A stretch of 64,000 bases of DNA from contig NZ_JBJGXI010000002.1 of NCBI RefSeq assembly GCF_045635475.1, positions 120,896-184,895 of the forward strand, read 5' to 3'. The notes under the pieces were generated by a model, which was not told the DNA's origin, did not search any database, and worked only from the letters and a program-made list of their open reading frames with translations. Shown in pieces: positions 8,792 through 18,072 of this stretch. The stretch comes from JBJGXI01 sp045635475. Its GTDB lineage: Bacteria; Bacillota; Bacilli; Bacillales; Amphibacillaceae. A program made the translations under genes and the position numbers. Position 1 is the first letter of the stretch; each line of letters opens with the position of its first letter.

Positions 8792-10459
8792 ATGAAATTT
8801 GTCAAAAATGACCAAACTGCGGTGTTTGCATTAGGTGGTCTTGGGGAAATTGGCAAAAATACGTATGGCGTTCAATTCCAAGATGAGATTATCTTAATAG
8901 ACGCAGGTATTAAATTTCCTGAGGATGAATTATTAGGAATCGATTATGTTATTCCTGATTACACCTATCTAGTGCAGAATCAAGATAAAATTAAAGGACT
9001 TTTTATTACACATGGGCACGAAGATCACATTGGAGGTATTCCATACCTTTTAAGAGAGATTAACGTTCCTATTTACGCTGGAAAACTTGCGATCGGACTG
9101 ATAAGAAACAAACTAGAAGAGCACGGTCTATTGCGAAATACCGTGATGCATTCTATTGCAGAAGAAGATATAATTAAATTCCGGAAAACATCGGTAACTT
9201 TTTTCCGTACTACTCATAGCATACCTGATTCATATGGGATTGTAGTAAAAACACCACCTGGAAATATTGTTCATACTGGCGATTTTAAATTTGACTTTAC
9301 ACCTGTAGGTGAACCAGCAAACATTGCTAAGATGGCTGAGATCGGAAAAGAAGGCGCACTTTGCCTACTCTCTGACAGTACAAATAGTGAAGTGCCAGGA
9401 TTTACAATGTCCGAAAAAAAGGTAGGAGAAACCATTAGTGATATCTTTAGCCGCGCTAAAGGTCGATTGATTTTTGCAACGTTTGCTTCTAACATATATA
9501 GATTGCAACAAGTTGTTGAGAACGCAGTGAAACATAACCGTAAAGTTGCTGTCTTTGGTCGAAGTATGGAATCTGCCATCACGATTGGACAAGAACTTGG
9601 TTATATTCAAGCACCTAAAGAAACATTTATTGATGCCCATCAAATCAATCGCATCCCAGCACAGGACGTAACTATCTTGTGTACAGGTTCACAAGGCGAA
9701 CCAATGGCGGCTTTATCTCGAATCGCAAACGGAACACACCGACAAATCCAAATTATCCCTGGTGACACAGTTGTATTTTCATCCTCTCCAATCCCTGGAA
9801 ATACACTAAGTGTAAGCAGGACCATAAATTTACTTTATCGTGCAGGCGCGGATGTTATTCACGGCCCTCTTAATGATATCCATACATCTGGACACGGTAG
9901 TCAAGAAGAACAAAAGTTAATGTTGCGTTTAATAAAACCGAAATACTTTATGCCGATTCATGGTGAATATCGTATGTTAAAAGAACACACCAAGCTGGCA
10001 ACAGCTTGCGATATCGATCCAAGCAACAGCTTTATTATGGATATTGGAGATGTACTTGCCCTCGGCAAAGACAGTGCAGCAATTGCTGGTAAGATTCCTT
10101 CTGGGACTGTTTATGTTGACGGTAGTGGTATTGGTGATATTGGTAATATTGTTCTTCGAGACCGACGAATTCTTTCTGAGGAAGGTTTAGTAATCGTAGT
10201 AGTAAGCATTAACATGAAAGAATTTAAGATCGCATCTGGTCCTGATATCATCTCTAGAGGATTTGTTTATATGAGAGAGTCAGAAGATCTTATTAACCAA
10301 GCTCAAAAAATAGTTGCTACTCATCTAGACAAAGTGATGGAGAGACGAACAACTCAGTGGTCGGAGATAAAAAATGAAATAACCGACACCATTGCTCCTT
10401 TCCTTTATGAGAAAACTAAAAGAAAACCAATGATTTTACCAATCATTATGGAAGTATAA
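8792..10459 (+). CDS. rnjA: Ribonuclease J1
   Basis: The 555-residue metallo-beta-lactamase/beta-CASP nuclease has both 5'-3' exonuclease and endonuclease activity. It is the main RNA maturation and decay enzyme in Bacillus. The metal-binding motif HGHEDH is at residues 74-79, with HTGDFKFD and the beta-CASP motif SDSTNSE further on. Length matches J1. It follows rpoY by 2 bases without a strong ribosome site of its own, so translation is probably coupled. RNase J2 is similar, but the rpoY linkage marks J1. Confidence 0.96.
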   Translation: MKFVKNDQTAVFALGGLGEIGKNTYGVQFQDEIILIDAGIKFPEDELLGIDYVIPDYTYLVQNQDKIKGLFITHGHEDHIGGIPYLLREINVPIYAGKLAIGLIRNKLEEHGLLRNTVMHSIAEEDIIKFRKTSVTFFRTTHSIPDSYGIVVKTPPGNIVHTGDFKFDFTPVGEPANIAKMAEIGKEGALCLLSDSTNSEVPGFTMSEKKVGETISDIFSRAKGRLIFATFASNIYRLQQVVENAVKHNRKVAVFGRSMESAITIGQELGYIQAPKETFIDAHQINRIPAQDVTILCTGSQGEPMAALSRIANGTHRQIQIIPGDTVVFSSSPIPGNTLSVSRTINLLYRAGADVIHGPLNDIHTSGHGSQEEQKLMLRLIKPKYFMPIHGEYRMLKEHTKLATACDIDPSNSFIMDIGDVLALGKDSAAIAGKIPSGTVYVDGSGIGDIGNIVLRDRRILSEEGLVIVVVSINMKEFKIASGPDIISRGFVYMRESEDLINQAQKIVATHLDKVMERRTTQWSEIKNEITDTIAPFLYEKTKRKPMILPIIMEV

Positions 10460-10461
10460 CT

Positions 10462-10499
10462 AAAAAGCCCTTTCCTCCAGTTGGAGAAAAGGGCTTTTT
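10462..10499. terminator. Bidirectional terminator between rnjA and ktrC
   Basis: A 17-bp near-perfect inverted repeat, AAAAAGCCC to GGGCTTTTT with a 4-base loop, has an A-run and a T-run on opposite sides. It serves both convergent genes. Confidence 0.9.
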
Positions 10500-10503
10500 C
10501 TAC

Positions 10504-11181
10504 TTAATCGTCATCTTCTACTACAAGATTTTTCTCAAATCGAGAAATATCTTTGTCCGCACCAATAACAATCAATATGTCTCCCTCATTGATCATTTCA
10601 GATGCCATTGGAGATACGTTAATAAACTTGTCCTTTTTTTGCTTAATTGCCACAACGTTACACCCATATTGAGCACGTATGTCTAGATCAATTAACGTCT
10701 TTCCAGTCATTTTACGTCCTGCCTTCACCTCTGCAATACTATGGTCATCAGATAGTTCCAAATGATCCAAAATATTGTTTGAAATAATACTATGTGCAAT
10801 TCGCTTTCCCATGTCTCTTTCCGGGTGAACTACTTGGTCAGCACCAATTTTATTCAATACTTTCTCGTGGTAATCATTTTGAGCTTTAACCGTGATTTTT
10901 TTAATCCCTAGTTCTTTTAACATTAGTGTTGTTAAAATGCTTGCCTGAATATTGTCACCAATGGCGACGATCACATGGTCGATATTTCTTACTCCTAATT
11001 CTTTCAATACTTTTTCATCTGTACTATCTGCAATCACAGCATGTGATGCAATATTTTTAAATTCGTTAACCTTGTCCTCTTCAATATCAATAGCTAATAC
11101 TTCCATACCTTCTTCACTAAGTTCACGGCAGATACTACCACCGAATCGACCTAAGCCAATGACAGCAAATTCTCTTTTCAT
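10504..11181 (-). CDS. ktrC: Ktr potassium uptake gating subunit (RCK protein, KtrC-like)
   Basis: This is a 225-residue cytoplasmic RCK ring protein that gates a KtrB/KtrD-type membrane pore. Residues 1-135 are the RCK_N Rossmann domain, with nucleotide motif GLGRFGGS starting at residue 9 and the acidic DIEEDKV end of strand 2. RCK_C, the domain where c-di-AMP binds in this family, covers about 140-220. The start is the ATG at 11181, 8 bases after a GGAGG. An upstream in-frame TTG overlaps that box. Location beside rnjA matches B. subtilis ktrC. A matching KtrD-type pore gene lies at 44.5 kb. Confidence 0.9.
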   Translation of the reverse strand: MKREFAVIGLGRFGGSICRELSEEGMEVLAIDIEEDKVNEFKNIASHAVIADSTDEKVLKELGVRNIDHVIVAIGDNIQASILTTLMLKELGIKKITVKAQNDYHEKVLNKIGADQVVHPERDMGKRIAHSIISNNILDHLELSDDHSIAEVKAGRKMTGKTLIDLDIRAQYGCNVVAIKQKKDKFINVSPMASEMINEGDILIVIGADKDISRFEKNLVVEDDD

Positions 11182-11278
11182 GACGTTTTCCTCCAACTCA
11201 AGTAATGCATGCCATTAGTCTACCATATTTACTTTAATAAAGGGAGTTCATAATATAGAATATTCATTCTGAAAGTTT

Positions 11279-11598
11279 GTTGTTATTGCGCAAACCAGCT
11301 AGTATGCGTCGTAGTGTTTAGGTATTCACTTATCATACATGTGCACCGCTGCGGGGTCTCACTTACGCCACTATTCCCGCAGGAGTCAAAGTGTAGGGCC
11401 TACGCTTCATAAAAGGTGTGTAACAGAAAACCACCCTAAGCTGTGGTAAAATACGTCACTCCAGCGGGAAAGGAACAGTCTGAAGCCCCCGCAGAGAGTG
11501 CTCTTTGCGATCAAGGAGGCTGAAGCGTTCCCCTCGGAAAGGGCGTATTTTTCCACAGCGCCGGATTAGCAATCACTACTACGACGCATTTTACTTCG
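11279..11598 (+). repeat. Dispersed palindromic element, family 1, divergent copy
   Basis: The copy begins GTTGTTATTGCGCAAACCAG, the conserved family end. It contains the family segments CGCTGCGGGGTCTCACTTA, CCCGCAGGAGTC and ACTCCAGCGGGAA, and ends in the complementary CTACGACGCATTTTAC. Its central part differs more from the consensus than the copies at 45.9 and 55.7 kb. No gene is seen in the 11182-11691 gap apart from this element and the terminator that follows. Confidence 0.75.
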
Positions 11599-11648
11599 AT
11601 TACGGATTTTCAAAAAAGCAAGTAACTTTACAAATCCCTGTATCTTAT

Positions 11649-11693
11649 AAAAAGACAAAAGCCTTTGTCAAAATTGACAAAGGCTTTTGTCTT
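11649..11693 (-). terminator. Terminator of the ABC exporter operon
   Basis: A perfect 19-bp inverted repeat (11652-11670 and 11675-11693, 4-base loop) has a T-run following on the minus strand. It overlaps the stop codon of the exporter gene by two bases. Confidence 0.9.
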
Positions 11694-13542
11694 ACAATGC
11701 ATCTAACATTTGGAATTGTGATTTGACTAGGTCGAAGTATTCGCCCTTTTCTCGCATTAATTCGTCATGATTTCCTTGCTCTAATATTTTTCCATGTTCT
11801 AATACAATAATGTTATCCGCTTCTCGAATCGTTGATAGGCGGTGAGCGATCATAATTGCAGTTCTACCCTTAAGCAGTGTGCGCAATGCTCGTTGAATCT
11901 TTACCTCTGTTTCTGTATCAATACTAGCTGTAGCTTCATCTAAAATAATAATTCGAGGATTTGCTAACAGCGCTCTTGCGAATGATAGTAATTGGCGCTC
12001 CCCAGCGGAAAGGACGTTACCTCTTTCCTCTACCTCGGTCAAATAACCATTCGATAGTCTTCTAATAAAATCATCCGCTCCAACAACTTTCGCTGCTTCA
12101 TATACCTCTTGATCAGTAGCTTCGGGTCTACCAAAGCGAATGTTTTCCAAAATCGTTCCAGAAAAAATAAAAGTATCCTGTAAAACAACGCTAATATTGT
12201 TTCGCAAACTATCTAGCTTCATGTCCCTAATATCTTGACCATCAATTTTCACAACCCCATTAGTAGGATCATAAAATCGACTAATTAAGTTAGCAATCGT
12301 TGATTTACCAGAACCAGTATGACCAACTAACGCGACCGTTTGACCAGCTTTCATTTCTAGAGTAATTTCATGCAGCGCAATTCGATCTTCATTATAAGAA
12401 AATTGTACACGATCAAATTCAATATGTCCTTGCATATTAGTGAATTCTTTCGCATTTGCGCTTTCCTCAACATTCGGTTGTTCATCTAAAAATTCGAATA
12501 TACGTTCAGAAGAAGCCATCGCCATAAGCAACTGATTGTATATTTGACCTAAGCGAGATATCGGCTCCCAGAACATTCCAATTAAAAAGGCAAATGTTAC
12601 AAAAGTACCTGTTTCTATCCCACCGTTCTCTGGACCAATAATAATTAAATGTGCACCATAGGAAATTAAAATAACAGTTCCAATTGCGTTACTCAGTTCC
12701 ACGAACGGTCCAAAGAAGGCGCTTTTCTTTGTAGCAATACGCTCAGTTTCAAAATTCTCTGTATTTACACCATCAAAAAACTCTGTATTTTCTGGTTCTT
12801 GTGAGAAAGATTGTGTAATTCGAATCCCTTGCATGCTCTCATTTAAATGTGAATTTAATCTAGAGCGCTGGATCCGTACATCCTGCCAAGATCTGCGGAT
12901 GCTTCTACGTAGTTTCGTAGAAATGTAAAACATAATTGGCAAAATAATCATTACCGCTAATGCTAATTTAGGACTTAGTACAAACAGGATTGCAACAATA
13001 CCGAAAAGCATGACTAAATCCATTAACAGGTTAATGATCCCGTTCGTAAATAATTCCTGCAATGCATTAACATCATTTAAAATACGTACGAGAATGGAAC
13101 CAGCTGACCGTTTATCAAAAAAGTTGTGTGATAAACGTTGAACGTGAGAAAAAAGGTGTCTTCTTAGATCATAAATAACGTTTTGACCTAGAATATTAAC
13201 CCACCTAATTCGAAGCGTGTTCGCGACATAACTAAATAGATATAAAACAGCAATGCCTATTACCAGATAAGTAAGGAAGCGAATATCATTATTCGCTATC
13301 GCGATATCAATAGCAACCTTACCGATAAGAATTGGTACTGCCAATCGGACAATTGTTGATATTAACATTGCGATTAAAGCGCCAGGTAATAATTTTTTAG
13401 CGTATGGTTTAATATAGGTTAATAATCGTGCCATCTGCTTCCAGTTAAACGGTTTTTCAACTGCTTGATCTAGTGGATAATAGAAGCGTTTTAAATGACG
13501 ACTTGTTTTATTGCCTATTTGGGTTGTTGCGCGTTTAGTCAT
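11692..13542 (-). CDS. ABC exporter half-transporter with canonical ATPase site
   Basis: The 616-residue protein has an N-terminal six-helix exporter domain (about residues 45-340) and a C-terminal ATPase. Walker A is GHTGSGKST and Walker B is IIILDEATASID with the catalytic glutamate. The signature motif is LSAGERQ, deviating from LSGGQ. The partner gene upstream ends 12 bases before this start and has a degenerate Walker B. The pair therefore fits a heterodimeric multidrug/lipid exporter of the BmrC/D or YfiB/C type. The substrate is unknown. Confidence 0.88.
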   Translation of the reverse strand: MTKRATTQIGNKTSRHLKRFYYPLDQAVEKPFNWKQMARLLTYIKPYAKKLLPGALIAMLISTIVRLAVPILIGKVAIDIAIANNDIRFLTYLVIGIAVLYLFSYVANTLRIRWVNILGQNVIYDLRRHLFSHVQRLSHNFFDKRSAGSILVRILNDVNALQELFTNGIINLLMDLVMLFGIVAILFVLSPKLALAVMIILPIMFYISTKLRRSIRRSWQDVRIQRSRLNSHLNESMQGIRITQSFSQEPENTEFFDGVNTENFETERIATKKSAFFGPFVELSNAIGTVILISYGAHLIIIGPENGGIETGTFVTFAFLIGMFWEPISRLGQIYNQLLMAMASSERIFEFLDEQPNVEESANAKEFTNMQGHIEFDRVQFSYNEDRIALHEITLEMKAGQTVALVGHTGSGKSTIANLISRFYDPTNGVVKIDGQDIRDMKLDSLRNNISVVLQDTFIFSGTILENIRFGRPEATDQEVYEAAKVVGADDFIRRLSNGYLTEVEERGNVLSAGERQLLSFARALLANPRIIILDEATASIDTETEVKIQRALRTLLKGRTAIMIAHRLSTIREADNIIVLEHGKILEQGNHDELMREKGEYFDLVKSQFQMLDAL

Positions 13543-13554
13543 TTATGCTCCCCC

Positions 13555-15306
13555 TTAATTTGCAGCATTCATGATGGCTTCTTTGTCTTGATATTGAATG
13601 TCATAGACACGTTGATAAGGTCCACCATGGTGAAGTAGTGTCTCGTGTGTGCCACGCTCAACAATTTCTCCATCATCCAATACAAGAATCTCATCCGCAT
13701 GTTTCAATGAAGAAATACGGTGCGCAATAATGAATGTTGTTCGATCTTTCATCACTTCTTTTAAAGCTTTTTGGATCTTAAATTCTGTCTCCATGTCTAC
13801 CGCTGAAGTAGCATCATCTAAGATTAAAATGCTTGGGTTGATTAAGATTGCTCTTGCAATTGCAATACGTTGCTTCTGACCACCTGAAAGCCCCATTCCT
13901 CTTTCACCAAGCATCGTATCGTAGCCCTTAGGCATTTCCAAGATAAACTCATGGGCCTGTGCTCTTTTAGCAGCATCAATAATTTGTTCCATCGATGCAT
14001 CAGGATTTCCGTAAGCTATATTTTCTTTTATCGTAGTAGAAAACAAAAATGATTCTTGAAGTACAAAACCGATATTCCTTCTTAAAGCTTTTAGTTTATA
14101 ATCGCTAGAAGGCTTTCCATCAACCATCACTTGACCTTGTTGCGGTTCATAAAAACGTGTAATTAATTGTGTAATACTTGTTTTTCCAGAACCAGTTCCT
14201 CCAATTAATCCAATAACCTTGCCTGGAGGTGCATCAAACGAAATATCTTTTAGTGCTGCATCATCATCCTCTTCATATCTTAACGTAACATTTTTGAAAG
14301 TTACATGACCATGAATGATTTCTTTATCGATCGTAGTATTTTTCTCTTCTATTTCCTCATCTGTTTCCAATATTTCTAACAAACGTTCACTTGCGGCTTT
14401 CGCTTGTGAAAATAAGTTGACGATGAAACCTAAATGCATCAACGGTCCTAAAATGTAAGTAACTAAGCTGAAGAATGCAATTAATTCACCTAAGGAAAGC
14501 TGATTGTCTACGACTAGATACCCACCAAACGCTAATAAGGCAACCATACAAACATTTCCGATAAATTCCATCAAAGGAAAATACTTCGACCAGATTTTAG
14601 ATGTTTTTATGTTAATTTCACGATAATTCACATTGTTGTCTGTAAATCTATCAATCTCAAAGTCTTCTTTTGATAGAGATTTAACTGTGTTCATCCCACT
14701 AACATTTTCTTGGATCCGCGTATTCAGACGGCCTAATGATTTACGTACCTTTCGAAAAGATGGATGTACTCGCTTGTCAAACCGATAAACAACGACAGCT
14801 AGAAATGGCATCGCAGCCATTGTAACGAGTGCCAATTGAACAGAATAAAAAAACATAACCCCTAAACTAATAACAATTAATAAGACAATCTTAAGTAATT
14901 CTTTAAATCCAGCTGCTAGGAAAAATTTTAATCCTTCAACATCCATCGTTAATCTGGACATTAAGTCTCCTGTTCTTGCATTATCGTAATAAGTAAACGA
15001 TAGCCTCTGAAGTTTCTGATATAAGCTATTTCTTAAACGATATACTGTAGAAGCCCCAAATAAATCTCCTAAATATTGTTGAAAAAAGTTAGCAACACCT
15101 TTAAATCCCACGAGCACAAAAAATCCTACAGATAAGTATGGAATGAGCTGAAATCGCCCTTCTAATACAACATCATCAATAGTTTTTTGTAAAACGATTG
15201 GGTATATGACAGTTATTGCGGTGACAATCAACATCGCAAACAAAGATGCGAAAAAAAACTTTCTATAAGGCCAGTAAAATTTCTTGAATTTTAATAAAGT
15301 ATGCAA
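13555..15306 (-). CDS. ABC exporter half-transporter with degenerate Walker B
   Basis: The 583-residue half-exporter has six membrane segments in residues 15-300. Walker A is GGTGSGKTS, signature LSGGQKQR, and Walker B ILILDDATSAVD. Aspartate replaces the catalytic glutamate here, the usual mark of the non-catalytic site in heterodimeric exporters. Its intact signature motif would complete the active site of the partner encoded directly downstream. The start ATG follows an AGGAGGAGGGAG stretch. First gene of a two-gene operon; no clear promoter was found. Confidence 0.88.
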   Translation of the reverse strand: MHTLLKFKKFYWPYRKFFFASLFAMLIVTAITVIYPIVLQKTIDDVVLEGRFQLIPYLSVGFFVLVGFKGVANFFQQYLGDLFGASTVYRLRNSLYQKLQRLSFTYYDNARTGDLMSRLTMDVEGLKFFLAAGFKELLKIVLLIVISLGVMFFYSVQLALVTMAAMPFLAVVVYRFDKRVHPSFRKVRKSLGRLNTRIQENVSGMNTVKSLSKEDFEIDRFTDNNVNYREINIKTSKIWSKYFPLMEFIGNVCMVALLAFGGYLVVDNQLSLGELIAFFSLVTYILGPLMHLGFIVNLFSQAKAASERLLEILETDEEIEEKNTTIDKEIIHGHVTFKNVTLRYEEDDDAALKDISFDAPPGKVIGLIGGTGSGKTSITQLITRFYEPQQGQVMVDGKPSSDYKLKALRRNIGFVLQESFLFSTTIKENIAYGNPDASMEQIIDAAKRAQAHEFILEMPKGYDTMLGERGMGLSGGQKQRIAIARAILINPSILILDDATSAVDMETEFKIQKALKEVMKDRTTFIIAHRISSLKHADEILVLDDGEIVERGTHETLLHHGGPYQRVYDIQYQDKEAIMNAAN

Positions 15307-15487
15307 CTGTCTCCCTCCTCCTGATGTTTTTTTACGTAACTATAAATATAACGGGTTCCGAAATAATTTTCCACCCTTTCGACTTAATTTTTATTATTTT
15401 TTTTATGTAGTTTTCTAGACTGGAATTTCTTAAACAGCAAAACGCTGAAATTGCTTTGCTGCGTTAATTATATGCATCTATGAAAAA

Positions 15488-15524
15488 ACAAAAGCCTAAC
15501 TCTTCAATGAAGGGTTAGGCTTTT
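15488..15524 (-). terminator. Terminator of ykuU-ykuV
   Basis: An imperfect 15-bp stem, AAAAGCCTAAC to GTTAGGCTTTT, has a 5-base loop and A-rich flank, giving a T-rich tail on the minus strand just after the ykuV stop. Confidence 0.85.
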
Positions 15525-15532
15525 CTAAAATA

Positions 15533-15982
15533 TTACTTATCCGTTTTTCCAAGTACTCGATTAACGCGCTTGCGCAGCATTTTCATTCCACCGCCACCTG
15601 CTTGGAAATGGCGTAGGTTTCCTTCTGCATCAAAAACATAATAAGCAGGGACATATTGATTATCAAATGCGTCTGTTAAAGTATGTTTATTATCGACAAA
15701 AATAGGTTGTGTAATATTGTGTTCATCAGCAACTGCCTTGATTTGGTCTAAGTCTAGGTCCTTTTCAGAACGCGGCATATGAACTGCAATTACATTAAGC
15801 TCATCCTTGTATTCATCTCGGAATTCATTCACATTTGGCATTGCTTCTTTACATAAGCCACAACTCACAGACCAAAAATGAATCAATGTTGGTTTACTTC
15901 CTACTAATTCATCCTTAGAAACTTCACCATTTAGCCATGATGTTGCTCCATCAAAGTTAGGCATCGGCTCTCTAAGCTTCAA
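15533..15982 (-). CDS. ykuV: Thioredoxin-like thiol-disulfide oxidoreductase YkuV
   Basis: The 149-residue cytoplasmic protein has no signal peptide. The active site CGLC is at residues 41-44, inside the TLIHFWSVSCGLCKEAMP stretch of the TlpA/ResA-like fold. The cis-proline loop appears near YVPAYYVF. Sequence and gene order match B. subtilis YkuV, a thioredoxin-like dithiol/disulfide exchanger. The start is the TTG at 15982, 7 bases after GGAGG; the upstream in-frame TTG precedes that box. It is co-transcribed with the peroxiredoxin ykuU and may be a reductant for it (inference). Confidence 0.9.
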   Translation of the reverse strand: MKLREPMPNFDGATSWLNGEVSKDELVGSKPTLIHFWSVSCGLCKEAMPNVNEFRDEYKDELNVIAVHMPRSEKDLDLDQIKAVADEHNITQPIFVDNKHTLTDAFDNQYVPAYYVFDAEGNLRHFQAGGGGMKMLRKRVNRVLGKTDK

Positions 15983-16047
15983 TTTTTTTCCTCCTTTAGT
16001 TTCCAAATAGTAAAAAGGTCTAACAGATTGTTAGACCTCCACAAGTA

Positions 16048-16590
16048 CTAAAGTGTTTCTTGTCCAGGTTTCCAATTCGCCGGACAAAGACCACCTGTTT
16101 GAAGTGCTTGCAGTACACGAAGAGTTTCGTCCACATCGCGACCTATATTGTTATGATTTACAACTTGATATTGCAGCTCACCTTCAGGACTAATAATGAA
16201 TAATCCTCGAAGTGCTACGCCTTCATCTTCAATTAAAACACCGTAATCTTTTGCAACCTGATGGTTTGTATCCGCTGCTAACGGGTATTCCAAATCACCT
16301 AAACCATTATCTTCACGAGAAGTTTTAATCCATGCTAAGTGTGTATGTATTGTATCTGTTGATACACCAATTACCTCTGCATCTAAATCATCAAATTCAT
16401 CAAAACGATCAGATAATGCAGTTATTTCTGTTGGGCATACAAATGTAAAATCCATCGGGTAGAAAAATAGTACCGTCCATTTGTCATTTTTCATATTTTC
16501 TTCTAAAGAGACTTTTCCAAATTCTTTGTTAGCTAGTACTGCGTCCATTTCAAAACGTGGTGCTTGTTTACCAACCATGCGTTCTGCCAT
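16048..16590 (-). CDS. ykuU: Typical 2-Cys peroxiredoxin YkuU
   Basis: The 180-residue AhpC/TSA-family peroxidase reduces hydrogen peroxide and organic peroxides. The peroxidatic cysteine is Cys52 in DFTFVCPTE. The resolving cysteine is in GGLCPANWKPG near residue 169. The C-terminal extension identifies the typical 2-Cys class. The ATG at 16590 with GGAGGG at 16598-16603 gives the family N-terminus; a longer in-frame upstream extension is not supported. It has a strong promoter and is the first gene of ykuU-ykuV. Confidence 0.94.
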   Translation of the reverse strand: MAERMVGKQAPRFEMDAVLANKEFGKVSLEENMKNDKWTVLFFYPMDFTFVCPTEITALSDRFDEFDDLDAEVIGVSTDTIHTHLAWIKTSREDNGLGDLEYPLAADTNHQVAKDYGVLIEDEGVALRGLFIISPEGELQYQVVNHNNIGRDVDETLRVLQALQTGGLCPANWKPGQETL

Positions 16591-16647
16591 ATGTAATCCC
16601 TCCATATTATTGTTTAAAAATATGTTGTTCTTTCTTTCACAAACTTG

Positions 16648-16676
16648 ATTATACAAAATTGATATTTCCTAGTCAA
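16648..16676 (-). promoter_or_regulatory. Sigma-A promoter of ykuU-ykuV
   Basis: On the minus strand TTGACT (16671-16676) and a perfect TATAAT (16648-16653) are separated by exactly 17 bases, about 60 bases before the ykuU start. It is one of the best promoter matches in the window. Confidence 0.75.
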
Positions 16677-16829
16677 TATTCAACAATATTCTACAAACTG
16701 AAGATTATCTACAATATCTACTAATATACCCAATGAAAAGCATGTTTATTCGATTCCAAATATCAATAACTTGATTATCAGCTCAGATTTCTATTATCAT
16801 AAAGAAGACTGTAGAAAGGAGATGTACAT

Positions 16830-17657
16830 ATGGAATTTATTACGGATACAATAGAAAAGGTTTCGACCCTACTTGTTGGCCAGGGTCTACAAATTATCTT
16901 ACTAGTTATTGGATTTCTTATCGTATCCAAAATTGGTAAAAAGGTTATTTCATCAAGCTTAACCAAAAACGTTGGTGCAGTGTCACCAGGAAGAATGAAA
17001 ACATTAGAAAAGATGCTGCAAAATGTTTTTTCATACGTATTGTTTTTCGTATTCATCGTTATGCTACTCGGTATATTTAATTTTGATCTTGCACCACTAA
17101 TCGCCGCTGCTGGTGTAGTTGGTCTTGCTATTGGTTTTGGTGCACAAGGTCTTGTTAGTGATGTAGTAACAGGATTCTTCTTACTATTAGAGCGCCAAGT
17201 TGAAGTGGATGAATACGTCACAGCTGGCGGCTATGATGGCATTGTTGAAGAAGTTGGTCTACGAACTACTCAAATTCGCAGCTTCGACGGAACATTGAAC
17301 TTTGTTCCTAATCGCAATATTGCTGGGGTAAGCAACCATTCCCGTGGTTCAATGCGAGCACTAGTAGACATTGGTATTAGCTATGATGACAACATTGAAG
17401 AAGCGATGGCAGTTCTACAAAAAGTTTGTGACGAATTCAAAGAGAATGATGACCGATTTATCGATGGTCCTGATGTACTTGGCGTCCAAAGCTTCGGTTC
17501 TTCTGACATTGTATTACGTGTACTAGGTAAAACAGAGAACATGAAACAATGGGCTGTAGAACGTGACATGAGAAAACGAATCAAAGAAGCATTAGATGAA
17601 GCAAATATTGAGATCCCGTATCCACATCAAGTGTACATCAAAAAGGATAACGAGTAA
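16830..17657 (+). CDS. ykuT: Small-conductance mechanosensitive channel, MscS family (YkuT)
   Basis: The 275-residue membrane protein has about three transmembrane helices in residues 1-125. The pore-lining Gly/Ala-rich TM3 is clear (GLAIGFGAQGLVSDVVTGFF). A beta domain with the VGLRTTQIRSFDG and VPNRNI motifs and an alpha/beta cytoplasmic cage follow. It should open under membrane tension and release solutes during osmotic downshock. Gene order (ykuS-T-U-V) matches B. subtilis, but here ykuT is divergent from ykuU. Start ATG follows an AAAGGAG box. Confidence 0.92.
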   Translation: MEFITDTIEKVSTLLVGQGLQIILLVIGFLIVSKIGKKVISSSLTKNVGAVSPGRMKTLEKMLQNVFSYVLFFVFIVMLLGIFNFDLAPLIAAAGVVGLAIGFGAQGLVSDVVTGFFLLLERQVEVDEYVTAGGYDGIVEEVGLRTTQIRSFDGTLNFVPNRNIAGVSNHSRGSMRALVDIGISYDDNIEEAMAVLQKVCDEFKENDDRFIDGPDVLGVQSFGSSDIVLRVLGKTENMKQWAVERDMRKRIKEALDEANIEIPYPHQVYIKKDNE

Positions 17658-17672
17658 GATATAACAGTAAGA

Positions 17673-17717
17673 AGGGCTATATTCTTAGTGCAACTAAGAA
17701 TATAGCCCTCTTTTTTT
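17673..17717 (+). terminator. Terminator of ykuT
   Basis: A perfect 16-bp stem (17673-17688 and 17694-17709), loop of 5, is followed by seven T. Confidence 0.92.
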
Positions 17718-17750
17718 AATAACTCAGAACTAGTGAAATCTATCCAAACT

Positions 17751-17993
17751 CTACTTCACACGATTCTCTACTTCTTGGCAGATTTGCTCTGCATTCATCC
17801 CAGATGCATTAATTACTGGACCATCTATACTTGCTGTAGCCATTCCCATCACATTTTGATCTTGACCAGAAATAACGCAACAATCACAGCCTTGTGCATC
17901 CTGCTCCTGCTTAAGCTCAACGATGTCATAACCTTTTTCTTGTAGTGCACTTCTTACATCTGAAAGTGTACCTTCAACACCTATTCTTGTCAT
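17751..17993 (-). CDS. ykuS: UPF0180 family protein YkuS
   Basis: This 80-residue protein contains a central QGCDCCVISGQDQNVMG segment, typical of the UPF0180 family. Its role is not known. Paired cysteines in CDCC are conspicuous and could bind metal or take part in redox exchange (inference). Start ATG follows TTAGGAGGT at ideal spacing. It lies between ykuT and dapL, as in B. subtilis. Confidence 0.88.
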   Translation of the reverse strand: MTRIGVEGTLSDVRSALQEKGYDIVELKQEQDAQGCDCCVISGQDQNVMGMATASIDGPVINASGMNAEQICQEVENRVK

Positions 17994-18072
17994 TTTGAAA
18001 CCTCCTAAGTAAATCTAAATACAAACATACATGTCTAGATTTCCCAGAAGTTTATTAACTATTCATTTCACG

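Noticed and set aside
11279..11598. Possible CRISPR array or tRNA-like structure in the GC-rich gap
   Set aside because: No regularly spaced repeats and no cloverleaf with TTC-arm features; the sequence aligns with the palindromic element family.
16778..17221. 147-codon frame antisense to ykuT
   Set aside because: It is a shadow of the well-supported mechanosensitive channel gene, with Ser/Pro/Thr-rich nonsense composition.
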